Program-made: the position numbers and the translations under genes
Notes under the pieces: generated by a model
Seen by the model: only the letters and a program-made list of their open reading frames with translations
Told to the model about the DNA's origin: nothing
Database searches by the model: none
In this document: in pieces, positions 38,531 to 46,465 of the stretch
Position numbering within the stretch: the stretch's first letter is position 1
Layout: each line of letters begins with the position of its first letter
Assembly (NCBI RefSeq): GCF_004366075.1
Contig: NZ_SODU01000004.1
Span: 802,839-866,838 of the forward strand
Length of the DNA: 64,000 nucleotides
Source of the DNA: Kribbella pratensis
GTDB lineage: Bacteria > Actinomycetota > Actinomycetes > Propionibacteriales > Kribbellaceae
Direction of reading: 5' to 3'

Positions 38531-39394
38531 TCAGGGCTGGACCGAGTCGAGGAACGCACGTACGGCGTCGCGGTTGTCGGTGCGGCGCCACGCGACCGCC
38601 AGTTCCGCAGGTGGGAGATCCGGGACGGGGCGGCAGACCAGGCCGGGGCGTTGGTAGAGACCCGTGTTGCCTTCGGCGAGGAGGGCGATGCCGACGCCGG
38701 CGGTGACCAGTTCGAGGACCTCGTCTGCGGCGGTGGCCTCGGCCGCCACGACAGGTGGACCGGGACGGGCGTCGACAGCGAGCCAGAAGTCGCGGAGTGG
38801 ACCGGCCGTCGCAGGAAGAGCTACGAAGGGCTCGTCCAGGAGCAGCTCGAACGGGACCGATGGGCGGTCCGCCAAGGGATGGTGGGCGGGTAGCGCGACC
38901 CAGCGGGGTTCGGTGATCAGCACGCGGGTCGCGAAGTCGGCGGAGATCGGGAGCCAGACGAAGGCGACGTCGCTGGTTCCGTCGGCGAGGCCGGCGGTCG
39001 GGTCGTCCCAGCCGACCAGGCGCAGCGAGACCGTCCAGCCGGGGAGCGTGGCGCGGAAGCGTTCGACGGCGGGCCGTTGCAGGTCGCGGCCGACAGCAGT
39101 CTGCATGCCGACCACCAGCTGATTCGGGTGGGCGGCCGCCCGCGCTTCGGCGTACCCGCGGTCCCAGGCGGCGAGCACCTCCCTCGCCACAGGCAGCAAG
39201 ACCGACCCCTGCGACGTCAGTGTCAGTCCGCGCGGCAGGCGCTCGAAGAGGTCGAAGCCGAGGCGGCGTTCGAGCGCTCGGAGTTGCTTGGACAGGGCGG
39301 GCTGTGAAACGAAGAGCCGCGCGGCCGCGGCCGTCACGGTCGATTCCTCGGCGGTCGCGACGAAGTAGCGGAGTTCGCGCAGGTGCGCATCCAT
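38531..39394 (-). CDS. LysR-family regulator, divergent from aldo/keto reductase
   Basis: A 287-residue LysR-type regulator. The HTH is at 4-62 (LRELRYFVATAEESTVTAAA, SQPALSKQLRALERRLG) and the effector domain from 92. I start it at the ATG 39392-39394. Its own start overlaps a perfect palindrome with T-N11-A spacing (39393-39407), so it probably represses itself and controls the aldo/keto reductase at 39455. Shares a strong hairpin terminator with the first reductase gene. Confidence 0.9.
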   Translation of the reverse strand: MDAHLRELRYFVATAEESTVTAAAARLFVSQPALSKQLRALERRLGFDLFERLPRGLTLTSQGSVLLPVAREVLAAWDRGYAEARAAAHPNQLVVGMQTAVGRDLQRPAVERFRATLPGWTVSLRLVGWDDPTAGLADGTSDVAFVWLPISADFATRVLITEPRWVALPAHHPLADRPSVPFELLLDEPFVALPATAGPLRDFWLAVDARPGPPVVAAEATAADEVLELVTAGVGIALLAEGNTGLYQRPGLVCRPVPDLPPAELAVAWRRTDNRDAVRAFLDSVQP

Positions 39395-39407
39395 AACCAA
39401 CGGTTAT
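39393..39407. promoter_or_regulatory. ATAACC-AAC-GGTTAT LysR-type box
   Basis: A perfect 6-base inverted repeat with a 3-base centre that includes the classic LysR T-N11-A pair (T39394, A39406). It overlaps the regulator's start codon and lies about 50 bases upstream of the divergent reductase gene. Confidence 0.6.
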
Positions 39408-39454
39408 ACCAACAGGTCTTGGACCGCGCGGCATCGGCGACCGACGCTGGACTC

Positions 39455-40450
39455 ATGACAAGCACACGCAATCTCGGAGGACTCGACGTACCGGCGATCG
39501 GGTTCGGCGCCATGGTTCTCTCCCCCGGCATGTACGGCGACATCGACGACGGCCGTGCGGTCGCGGCACTCGACGCGGCGATCGGGGCCGGTGGGACGTT
39601 CATCGACACCAGTGACGCGTACGGCGACGACGGGCACAACGAGAAGGTGGTCGGACGGGCGATCCGCGGACGGCGCGACGAGGTGACCGTGGCGACCAAG
39701 TTCGGTCTCAGGGTGCCCGACGGCGCGCAGCCGCATCCGTTGGCGGTGGGTTTCGCGTTCGAACAGTTGCTGGTGAACGCGGAGCCGAAGTACATCCGCG
39801 GGTACGCCGACAGCAGTCTGACCAACCTCGGCATCGATGTGATCGACCTGTACTACCTGCATTTCCCGGATCCGCAGGTGCCGATCGAGGATTCGGTCGG
39901 CGCGATGGGCGAGCTGGTTGCCGACGGCAAGGTGCGGTATCTCGGGGTGTCCAATGTGACGCCGGACGAGCTCCGCCGGGCGTACGCCGTACATCCGATC
40001 GCCGCCGTACAGACCGAGTGGTCGATGTGGCGGCCGATCGATCCGGAGTTGCTCGACGTGGCGCGGGAGCTCGGTGTTGGCGTCGTACCGTGGAGTCCGC
40101 TCGGTGCCGGGTTCCTGACCGGCACGGTGGAGAAGTTGGACGATGGTGACTTCCGGAACAATGCGCCACGGTTCGATGCGGAGAGCCTGAAGGCCAACAA
40201 CGCGTCGTACGCCGCGCTCCAGGCGCTGGCCGCTGACCTCGGGATCACCCGGAGCCAGCTCGCGCTCGCGTGGTTGCTGCACCAGGATCCAGCCGTGGTG
40301 CCGATCCCGGGCAGTCGTACGCCGGCGCACATCGTCGAGAATCTGGCGGCGGCCGACATCACCCTGCACCCGGACACGCTCGAGCGGATCGACGCCGTCC
40401 TCGCCCGATTGATGCCGGTCGGCGGCACCTTGCTCCAGGACGAGCGGTGA
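39455..40450 (+). CDS. Aldo/keto reductase
   Basis: A 331-residue AKR. TFIDTSDAYGDDGHNEKV holds the catalytic Asp and Tyr, VATKFGLRV the Lys and LYYLHFPDPQ the His. The late VVPIPGSRTPAHIVENLAAA contacts NADPH. The segment FEQLLVNAEPKYIRGYADSS is typical of the AKR13-like group. Start at the ATG 39455, the first fitting the conserved N-terminus, divergent from its probable LysR regulator. The stop overlaps the GTG of the small lipoprotein gene (GTGA). Confidence 0.92.
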   Translation: MTSTRNLGGLDVPAIGFGAMVLSPGMYGDIDDGRAVAALDAAIGAGGTFIDTSDAYGDDGHNEKVVGRAIRGRRDEVTVATKFGLRVPDGAQPHPLAVGFAFEQLLVNAEPKYIRGYADSSLTNLGIDVIDLYYLHFPDPQVPIEDSVGAMGELVADGKVRYLGVSNVTPDELRRAYAVHPIAAVQTEWSMWRPIDPELLDVARELGVGVVPWSPLGAGFLTGTVEKLDDGDFRNNAPRFDAESLKANNASYAALQALAADLGITRSQLALAWLLHQDPAVVPIPGSRTPAHIVENLAAADITLHPDTLERIDAVLARLMPVGGTLLQDER

Positions 40451-40854
40451 AGGTACTCGCCGTCGCTGCAGTCACGGTGGCACTCGTCGGCTGCGGGGGC
40501 TCCAATCCAGGTGCGTCAACTACGCCAGCGCCGGTGGACGTTCTTCCCGCGGCGCAGGTGTACGTGGACGCGGTCAACCGGCGGGACCTGGACGGGCTCG
40601 TGAACGCGTTCCACACGGACGGACGGATCGTCGATGTGTCGCGGACGATCACCGGCCAGGACGCGATCCGCACCTGGGCGCGCAACGAGGTGATCGGCGG
40701 ATCGCTGAAAGTCCTGGAAGTAGTCGAACGACGGCCGACCGGGCAGAAGTTGCTGGTGCGCTGGGCGCCGGCCGGGTCGGACGGATGGCTGGCGCATTAC
40801 GACTTCACCAGTGACGACGGCCGCATCCGGGTCGCCAACCTGCAGTACGCCTAG
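40447..40854 (+). CDS. SnoaL/NTF2-like lipoprotein
   Basis: A 135-residue exported protein. A short signal peptide ends in lipobox ALVGC (Cys 16). A Pro/Thr linker leads to an NTF2-like cone fold (AAQVYVDAVNRRDLDGLVNA then FHTDGRIVDVSRTITGQDAI), a fold that binds or isomerises small hydrophobic ligands. The GTG overlaps the aldo/keto reductase stop, so the two are coupled. It shares the bases CTAG with the convergent LysR gene as stop codons. Function inferred only at fold level. Confidence 0.8.
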   Translation: MKVLAVAAVTVALVGCGGSNPGASTTPAPVDVLPAAQVYVDAVNRRDLDGLVNAFHTDGRIVDVSRTITGQDAIRTWARNEVIGGSLKVLEVVERRPTGQKLLVRWAPAGSDGWLAHYDFTSDDGRIRVANLQYA

Positions 40855-41738
40855 GCGTGGACGGCGGTCGTGGGGAGCATGCCGATGAGTGCGTCGGCGG
40901 CCAGGGAGGCGGCGGGGCCGGTGGGGACGGCGACCGAAACCTGCCAGTCGGAGGCGGTGCCGGGGGCCAGGGAGACGGTGACGTGATCTCCGCGTTTGGC
41001 GGCGATGCGTTCAGGGACGAGCGCTACGCCTAGGTCGTGGGCGACGAGGGCCAGGAGGGTGTGTACGTCGTTGACCTCGATGGTCACCGGGTGCGCGACA
41101 CCGGCCGTGGCGAAGGCGCGGTCGGAGATGGCGCGGGCGCCCCAGGTCGGGTCGAAATCGACGAACGACTCCCCCGCGAGGTCGTCGAGAGTCACGCCGG
41201 ACGCCTTCGCGAGCCGGTGGTCGGGAGCGCAGACGAGGACCATCGACTCGCGCGACAGCGGCCGCAGGTCGAGCCCGTCGACCGGGTCGCCGGCGGTGGC
41301 GACGAACGCGACATCGAGCCGGCCGGACGCGAGTTCGTCGAGCATCGGCGTGGAGCCGCCTTGGCGGACCTCGATCTCCACGCCCGGGTACGCGGACCGG
41401 AACTTCGCGAGCAGCGCCGGTACGTCGACCACCCCGAGGCACTGCTCGAGCCCGACCGTGAGGTGACCGCGCAGCAACCCCTGGACCGCGGCGACGGCGT
41501 CCTTCGCGGCCTCGGCGGCGGCGAGGGTACGTCGTCCCTCGCACAGGAGCGCCCGGCCCGCCTCGGTGAGCTCCACGCTGCGGGTGTTGCGGACGAACAG
41601 ACTCGCGCGGAGCTCACGCTCGAGCGCGCGGATCGAGGCGGACAATCCCGACTGCGAGATCGACATCGCCTCGGCAGCCCGCGTGAAGTGCTTCTGCTCG
41701 GCCACCGCCACGAAGTGTTCCAAGTGCCTCAGCTCCAT
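40851..41738 (-). CDS. LysR-family transcriptional regulator
   Basis: A 295-residue LysR regulator. The HTH is MELRHLEHFVAVAEQKHFTR, SQSGLSASIRALERELRASL, and the effector domain is from 91 (GHLTVGLEQCLGVVDVPALL). No divergent partner is close: the next upstream 525 bases contain a palindrome TGCGGCGCCGCA (41775-41786), a long inverted repeat and a 27-base repeat array. It may be an orphan or control distant genes. Its TAG stop uses the same CTAG as the convergent lipoprotein gene. Confidence 0.9.
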   Translation of the reverse strand: MELRHLEHFVAVAEQKHFTRAAEAMSISQSGLSASIRALERELRASLFVRNTRSVELTEAGRALLCEGRRTLAAAEAAKDAVAAVQGLLRGHLTVGLEQCLGVVDVPALLAKFRSAYPGVEIEVRQGGSTPMLDELASGRLDVAFVATAGDPVDGLDLRPLSRESMVLVCAPDHRLAKASGVTLDDLAGESFVDFDPTWGARAISDRAFATAGVAHPVTIEVNDVHTLLALVAHDLGVALVPERIAAKRGDHVTVSLAPGTASDWQVSVAVPTGPAASLAADALIGMLPTTAVHA

Positions 41739-41814
41739 GACTAAGAACTGTAGTCGATCGAACCACGACAATTCTGCGGCGCCGCATGTTGGCGGGGGCA
41801 CCCGTCTCGCCGTA

Positions 41815-41907
41815 GCGGACCGCCAGGCCATCACAAATGCGCCCATCCCGCTCCCTTCAGGCGGCGAACCGCGCCTGGAGCGCGATTGTGATGGCCTGGC
41901 GGTCCGC
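41815..41907. repeat. Perfect 22-bp inverted repeat with nested hairpin
   Basis: The arms 41815-41836 and 41886-41907 are exact inverted copies (left arm starts GCGGACCGCCAGGCCATC, right arm ends GGCGGTCCGC), with 49 bases between. Inside is CAGGCG-N8-CGCCTG near 41858-41877, so the transcript would form a long stem with a side hairpin. It lies 77-169 bases upstream of the LysR start, outside any supported gene. It could be a mobile-element remnant, a structured leader, or a large operator. Confidence 0.9.
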
Positions 41908-42086
41908 AACCAACCGACAGAGCGGACGTGAGCCACTCACCAAGCCGGCCAGGGCCGGGAGCCGCGCGCGGCTGTCACGCTCAGGAGGCCGGGGTTGCAC
42001 CGCGGCGATGGGGGTAGGTGAGTGCGGCAGGTCCGCTCGCAGCGGGTGGGAAACGGGCGCGCGCGACGTGGAGAGGCCTGCGAGGT

Positions 42087-42248
42087 CTGCGCGGCATGGA
42101 AGGGCCCGCGGGCCTGCGCGGCGTGGAAGGGCCCGCGAGTCTGCGCGGCGTGGAAGGACCCGCGGGTCTGCGCGCCGAGGTGGAGCTGGCGGCTCTGCGC
42201 GCGAGGGCGGAGCTGGCAGGTCTGCGCGTCGGGGCGGGGCTGGCCCTC
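42087..42248 (+). repeat. Six 27-bp tandem units, possible LRxxxxxxx-repeat peptide
   Basis: Six units at 42087, 42114, 42141, 42168, 42195 and 42222 each begin ctgcgcg. The first three are nearly identical (ctgcgcggcgtggaaggg) and the last three have diverged. They lie in a plus-strand open frame of 80 codons (GTG 42018 to stop 42258-42260) encoding nine-residue units such as LRGVEGPAG and LRARAELAG. It ends 3 bases before the next gene. Whether this is translated is uncertain; the opposite frame is also open. Confidence 0.75.
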
Positions 42249-42263
42249 GGTAGGGTGTGATTC

Positions 42264-42680
42264 ATGGCGGATGAGGAGTTTCGGGTTGAGGTTGTGCTTG
42301 GGAGTGACGAGCACGGGTTGACGGTCTGGGAGCGGTTGCGGGCGTTGGATCTGGATGACGACGCGCGGAAGCGGCTCGGGAGTCAGGTGACGGTGACCCG
42401 GGACGGGAACCGGATGCTGATGTACACGCACACGCTCGACGACGCGCAGGAAGCGGAGCGGACCGCCAAGGATCTGGTGGCCGACGAGCACCTCGATGCG
42501 ACGTACACCGTCACGCGCTGGAATCCGGCCGAGCAGGACTGGACGGACCCGAGCTTGCCGGTCGGCCCGCACGACGCCGCCGGCGACGCCGCGAAGAACG
42601 CGGACATGGAGGTCCCGGACCCGCGGTACGTCGTGATGCAGGCCTACAAGCCCGAGTTCCTCCGCGACCTCGGCCTGTAA
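42264..42680 (+). CDS. Conserved hypothetical acidic protein
   Basis: A 138-residue soluble protein. Residues 1-85 look like a compact alpha/beta domain (FRVEVVLGSDEHGLTVWERL, GNRMLMYTHTLDDAQEAERT), and the tail ends YVVMQAYKPEFLRDLGL. There is no signal, membrane segment or catalytic motif. A TAGGGT at 42251-42256, 8 bases before the ATG, looks like a -10 element and would give a leaderless mRNA. I do not recognise its function. Confidence 0.8.
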   Translation: MADEEFRVEVVLGSDEHGLTVWERLRALDLDDDARKRLGSQVTVTRDGNRMLMYTHTLDDAQEAERTAKDLVADEHLDATYTVTRWNPAEQDWTDPSLPVGPHDAAGDAAKNADMEVPDPRYVVMQAYKPEFLRDLGL

Positions 42681-42709
42681 GACCCGGTCGCCCCGCCCCG
42701 CAACACCGG

Positions 42710-43322
42710 TCACCCACCCATACGGCCGGTCGCCCCGCCCCCCAAAGCCGGTCGCCCACCCGCTCCAGCCCACAAGGCCGGTCGCTGCTCAGCGGGGGTG
42801 TAGCCCGTCTGGCGGCACAATGCGTCGGCGGCGGCTTGGTGGGTGGCGGCTTCGGTGGGGCGGTTGAGGACTGTGCAGCAGCGGGCCAGCAGGCTGTGGG
42901 ACCACTGCTGTCCGATGCCGTACTCGATGGCTTCCGGCTCCGCGAGGGCCTGGGTCGCCTGGGTGTAAGCGAGCTCGACCTCGCCGTCGAGGAAGTTGCA
43001 CTGGGCAAGGTCGGCGTGGAGTTCGGCGAGGATGGTGCCGTAGCCCGATTTGGTGGCGAACGCCTCGGCTTCCTCGAAGTACGTGCACGCGGTGGCCACA
43101 TCACCGGCGAACAGGTGGGACTCGGCGAGTGCCTGCAGCGCGATCCGCCGCCGCCGGCCCCAGTTCGCCAAGTTCCTTGTAAGCCCCAGCGCGGTTGACC
43201 GAAGCAACCAGTTGGTCGTTCGACCTCGTGTACTGCAGCGACTCGGTAATGCACGCGACGGCCTCGCGGAACTCCCCGGGATGGATGGGATTCATCGCCT
43301 GCGCGTTCAGCCCGCGTGGCAT
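42710..43322 (-). pseudogene. Frameshifted TPR fragment of a STAND/SARP-type regulator
   Basis: Two overlapping minus-strand frames together give a TPR domain. One begins MNPIHPGEFREAVACITESL and ends in VNRAGAYKELGEL. The other continues with RRRRIALQALAESHLFAGD, ACTYFEEAEAFATKSGYGTI and LNRPTEAATHQAAADALCRQ. The switch falls in the GGCGG-rich stretch near 43150-43160, consistent with a one-base indel. The HTH and ATPase domains expected of such regulators are missing. The 3' end (42681-42780) holds degenerate repeats of the form ccggtcgcccc. Probably a decaying remnant. Confidence 0.7.
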
Positions 43323-43345
43323 CCATGCCCTTTAGTCTGGCAGGC

Positions 43346-43918
43346 ATGGATGTCTTGCTGCGGCCTGTTCAGGAAGAGGATGTGCCGTTGTTCCAGCGGT
43401 TCGCGGTCGAGCCGGGGCTGATCGGGCTGGACTGGAACGGGTTCCGGGACGCGCAGGCGCCGGTACGGCGGTATGCCGAGGACGGGTTCCTCGGCAAGGA
43501 CGACGGGCGGTTGATGGTCCGCACCGCCTCCGAGACGGCGGGGCTCGTGAGTTGGCGGACGGGGTCGTTCGACGGGCGTACGCCGTACTGGGAGATCGGG
43601 ATCGCGCTGCTGCCGGAGTACCGCGGGCGTGGGATCGGGTGGCGGGCGCAGGCGCTGCTGACGGCGTACCTGTTCGAGCACACCGCCGTACACCGGATCC
43701 AGGCCGCGACGCATCCGGAGAACGTGGCCGAGCAGAAGTCCTTGGAAAAGGCGGGTTTCCGGCTTGAAGGGGTGATCCGCGGGTGCGAGTTCCGGGCCGG
43801 GCGGATGCGGGACGGGTACCTGTACAGCCGCTTGCGGGACGATCCGGCACCGGAACTCGGCAACGGTTCGGTGACGGGATCCGGCATGGCACCTGTTGAG
43901 GAACCTCTCGCAGATTAG
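43346..43918 (+). CDS. GNAT-family N-acetyltransferase (RimJ-like)
   Basis: A 190-residue acetyltransferase. DVLLRPVQEEDVPLFQRF begins the GNAT fold. The acetyl-CoA loop is IALLPEYRGRGIGWRAQ, and the C-terminal HRIQAATHPENVAEQKSLEK with GFRLEGVIRG is typical of the RimJ/RimL subgroup that acetylates amino groups of proteins or small molecules. The ATG at 43346 lies 7 bases after TAGTCT, a likely -10, so the mRNA is probably leaderless. The last ~20 residues are an unstructured tail. Confidence 0.9.
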   Translation: MDVLLRPVQEEDVPLFQRFAVEPGLIGLDWNGFRDAQAPVRRYAEDGFLGKDDGRLMVRTASETAGLVSWRTGSFDGRTPYWEIGIALLPEYRGRGIGWRAQALLTAYLFEHTAVHRIQAATHPENVAEQKSLEKAGFRLEGVIRGCEFRAGRMRDGYLYSRLRDDPAPELGNGSVTGSGMAPVEEPLAD

Positions 43919-43989
43919 TCTCGGCGGGTCGCTGCACGCTTACGTGGCGTGGTTCTGCGACGCTGAAAATCTGAGGGAGAGGGGAATTC

Positions 43990-44766
43990 GTGTCTCGTCG
44001 ACGTGGTCTCGTTGCCGGTGCGGTCGTTCTGTCGTTCGTACTCGCCGGCTGTTCCGATGTGGCCGCGAGCGAGTCGACGCCTTCTCCCACTCAGACTTCG
44101 AGCAGTACGCCGAGTGCGACACCGAGCACCACGCCGACGGCCAAGCCCACCGTGAAGCCGACGGTCAAGCCGAAGCCCAAGGTGAAGCAGAAGCCGGAGT
44201 ACTACGCGCTGCGCGTGGAACGGCAACTGGACAAGCTCGGATACCCGGTCGGTGACATCGACGGTGACATCACGGCCCGCGCCAAGCAAGCGCTGTGCGC
44301 GTGGCGCGAGACCCACGGCCTGCCGGTCAGCCGCAAGGGACTCAGCCTGAACGACGCGTACTCGGTGCTCAACGCAACCAGTCGCCCGGCGCCGACCCGC
44401 TCCCCCGGCATCTACGTCAACAAGACCTGCCAGATCCTGTACCAAATCGTCGGAAAGACGTACAAGCGGATCGTCTGGATCTCCACCGGCGGCCCCGGCT
44501 ACGAGACCCCGAACCGCACCGGCGCGGTCTGGCGCAAGTGGGCCGGCGCGCACGAGAGCAGCCTGTACGACGACGCGTACATGTACGACTCCCTCTACTT
44601 CCTCAAGGACCGCCCCGGCATCGCCCTGCACGGCTCCCGGGTCAACTCCCTCGTCAAGCCCTACCCGGACAGCCACCGCTGCGTCCGCGTAGTACGCCCC
44701 GAAATCCACCAGATCTTCACCGACACCCCCATCGGCACCAAGGTCCAGATCTACGGCGAGTACTAG
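43990..44766 (+). CDS. L,D-transpeptidase lipoprotein with peptidoglycan-binding domain
   Basis: A 258-residue cell-envelope enzyme. The signal peptide ends in lipobox VLAGC (Cys 21), followed by a Ser/Thr/Pro/Lys-rich wall-spanning linker with KPTVKPTVKPKPK. A PGB_1-like domain follows (VERQLDKLGYPVGDIDGDIT), then the YkuD catalytic domain with HGSRVNS and the active-site Cys in SHRCVRVVRP. It would form 3-3 cross-links in peptidoglycan or attach proteins. The start is GTG with GAGAGGGGA upstream. It stands alone with about 70 bases before it. Confidence 0.92.
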   Translation: MSRRRGLVAGAVVLSFVLAGCSDVAASESTPSPTQTSSSTPSATPSTTPTAKPTVKPTVKPKPKVKQKPEYYALRVERQLDKLGYPVGDIDGDITARAKQALCAWRETHGLPVSRKGLSLNDAYSVLNATSRPAPTRSPGIYVNKTCQILYQIVGKTYKRIVWISTGGPGYETPNRTGAVWRKWAGAHESSLYDDAYMYDSLYFLKDRPGIALHGSRVNSLVKPYPDSHRCVRVVRPEIHQIFTDTPIGTKVQIYGEY

Positions 44767-44846
44767 AGCCCCTACCGCCCTTCGCCGGCGCCAGATGCTA
44801 GGCGTGCAACTCTCGCGGGCCTAGCCTGACAAGAGGGGGTGGTGGC

Positions 44847-45713
44847 ATGGAGCACGAGCAGGTCATCGCGGTATTGGGTGCCACGGGACGCCAGGGTGGT
44901 GCGGTCGCGCGGCATCTGCTGGCTGACGGCCGACGGGTGCTCGCCCTCACGCGAACCCCGGAGTCACAGGCGAGCGGAGCCTTGCGATCCGCAGGTGCGG
45001 AGGTCGTTCGGTGCGATATGGACGACGTGAACTCGCTGCTCCGGGCGTTCACCGGAGCGTACGGCGTGTACAGCGTGCAGAACCCGATGATCGCCGGGCA
45101 CGACGGCGAGATCCGGCAAGGCAGGAACGTCGCGGACGCGGCCAAGGCGGCCGGCGTGAAGCACGTGGTGTACGGCTCGGCCGGACCGGGTCTGCGCGGG
45201 ACCGGTGTCGATTCCTGGGACTCGAAGCTGATCATCACCGAGCACCTGCGCGCGTCCGGCATACCACTGACCGTGCTCCGGCCGACGGCGTTCATGGAGC
45301 TCATGACCGACAAGGATTTCTATCCCCCCGTCTCGGTCTGGCATGTCATGCCCAAGCTGGCCGGCGCTCAGACACCAATTCCCTGGCTCGCGGTCGACGA
45401 TCTCGGGGCGATCGCGGCCCGCGCATTCGCCGAACCACGTCAGTTCGTCGGTGCGGAACTGCCACTGGCAGCCGAGTTCCGTTCGATCGCCGAGTGCCGC
45501 AAAGCGGCCGCGCTGACGGGCCGGTCTACCCGAGGCTTCCCGATGCCTGTCCGGCTCTTCGAACGCTTTGTCGGCAAGGACCTGACGACCATGTGGCGCT
45601 GGCTCGCGGACAACCCAGTACCCGCGGACCCAGCCGCCACGGCGAGGCTCCTCGACCACGTCACCACAGTCGAAGAATTCCTCGCGAAACCCTCACGCGC
45701 CACCAGCACCTGA
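44847..45713 (+). CDS. NmrA-like NAD(P)-binding oxidoreductase/sensor
   Basis: A 288-residue atypical short-chain dehydrogenase of the NmrA/HSCARG group. AVLGATGRQGGAVARHLLAD is the dinucleotide site, AYGVYSVQNPMIAGHDGEIR and VKHVVYGSAGPGLRGTG are family signatures, and the usual YxxxK catalytic pair is lacking. Members act as redox sensors or quinone reductases. The gene has its own upstream region with a possible TAGCCT -10. No partner gene is obvious. Confidence 0.88.
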   Translation: MEHEQVIAVLGATGRQGGAVARHLLADGRRVLALTRTPESQASGALRSAGAEVVRCDMDDVNSLLRAFTGAYGVYSVQNPMIAGHDGEIRQGRNVADAAKAAGVKHVVYGSAGPGLRGTGVDSWDSKLIITEHLRASGIPLTVLRPTAFMELMTDKDFYPPVSVWHVMPKLAGAQTPIPWLAVDDLGAIAARAFAEPRQFVGAELPLAAEFRSIAECRKAAALTGRSTRGFPMPVRLFERFVGKDLTTMWRWLADNPVPADPAATARLLDHVTTVEEFLAKPSRATST

Positions 45714-45737
45714 AGCCTTGGAAGCAGTCGGCAACAG

Positions 45738-45752
45738 TACAGTGGCGCTGTA
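45738..45752. promoter_or_regulatory. TACAG-N5-CTGTA palindrome upstream of the glyoxalase-fold gene
   Basis: TACAG (45738-45742) and CTGTA (45748-45752) form a perfect inverted repeat 51 bases before the glyoxalase-fold ATG. The neighbouring MarR remnant suggests this may have been its operator. Confidence 0.35.
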
Positions 45753-45803
45753 GTGCCATCCTCGACACTCGACCGGCGCAGCCATTCAGGTGAGGAGCTG
45801 TCC

Positions 45804-46205
45804 ATGGGCACTGTCTCAGTGCGTTACATCGTCGATGACGTCGACGCCGCGATCGACTTCTACACCAGGCATTTCGGCTTCGGTGTGGACATGCATCCGG
45901 CGCCGACCTTTGCCGCTGTCTCCCGTGGGGATCTGCGGCTCCTGCTCTCCGTGCCCACCGGGCCGGGCGGAGGCGCGGCGCCCGCCCTTGACGGCCGCAG
46001 GCCCGAACCAGGCGGTTGGAACCGCATCCAGATCGAGGTCGACGATCTGTCCGCCACCGTGGACGCTCTTCGCGCTGAGGGTCTCACCTTCCGCACCGAC
46101 ATCGTGATCGGCCGCGGCGGCAACCAGATCGTCCTCGACGACCCCGCCGGCAATGCACTCGAACTCTTCGAACCGGCGCCGGCAGACGGAAGAACTCAAG
46201 GCTGA
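45804..46205 (+). CDS. VOC (glyoxalase/bleomycin-resistance) superfamily protein
   Basis: A 133-residue VOC-fold protein. VRYIVDDVDAAIDFYTRHFG begins the first beta-alpha-beta-beta-beta unit and GNQIVLDDPAGNALELFEP ends the second, with the metal-site Glu in LELFEP. Homologues isomerise, cleave or sequester small molecules. Start at the ATG after GGTGAGGAG. The protein ends in PADGRTQG and the following sequence is a MarR-like remnant in the same direction, so the pair may once have been a regulator/effector unit. Confidence 0.88.
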   Translation: MGTVSVRYIVDDVDAAIDFYTRHFGFGVDMHPAPTFAAVSRGDLRLLLSVPTGPGGGAAPALDGRRPEPGGWNRIQIEVDDLSATVDALRAEGLTFRTDIVIGRGGNQIVLDDPAGNALELFEPAPADGRTQG

Positions 46206-46279
46206 GCTCGCCTCCACATCAGTCGAACGCCTGGCCCTCATGATGGCCGCGCGCTGTCCCGTGGCGACGCCTCGCCGAC

Positions 46280-46446
46280 GTGCTCCGGGGCGGGCAGGGT
46301 GTGCTCCGTCCCGACCCGCACGACGGCCGCGCGAAACTCATCGTGCTGACCAAGCGGGGTCGCGACGCCGTAGCGGCCGGAGTTCAGACGATCGGGGGCA
46401 TCGAGGAGCAGGACGTTGCCGCGGTCCCAAGTTTCCTCCGGCAACT
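46280..46446 (+). pseudogene. C-terminal remnant of a MarR-family regulator
   Basis: The plus frame gives LRPDPHDGRAKLIVLTKRGR followed by DAVAAGVQTIGGIEEQ, the beta-wing and last helix of a MarR protein, and then continues into PSFLRQLG. The HTH before the wing is missing, and upstream frames (46206-46280) carry no similarity and contain stops. It runs into the terminator hairpin of the convergent transporter operon. A short, broken fragment. Confidence 0.6.
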
Positions 46447-46455
46447 TGGGACCGC
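46421..46455. terminator. Bidirectional terminator at the end of the arabinoside operon
   Basis: GCGGTCCCAAG (46421-46431) pairs perfectly with CTTGGGACCGC (46445-46455), loop of 13 bases. It lies 10 bases after the stop of the last permease gene of the operon and at the end of the MarR remnant in the opposite direction. Confidence 0.8.
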
Positions 46456-46465
46456 GCCGGGCCGG

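Noticed and set aside
41937..42773. 278-codon minus-strand frame through the 27-bp repeats and the hypothetical gene at 42264
   Set aside because: No start signal, composition dominated by repeats and antisense to a better-supported gene; kept only as an alternative reading of the repeat array.
42681..42780. Degenerate ccggtcgcccc repeats considered as a terminator or mobile element
   Set aside because: Units are irregular direct repeats without pairing arms; they appear to be decay at the end of the TPR pseudogene.
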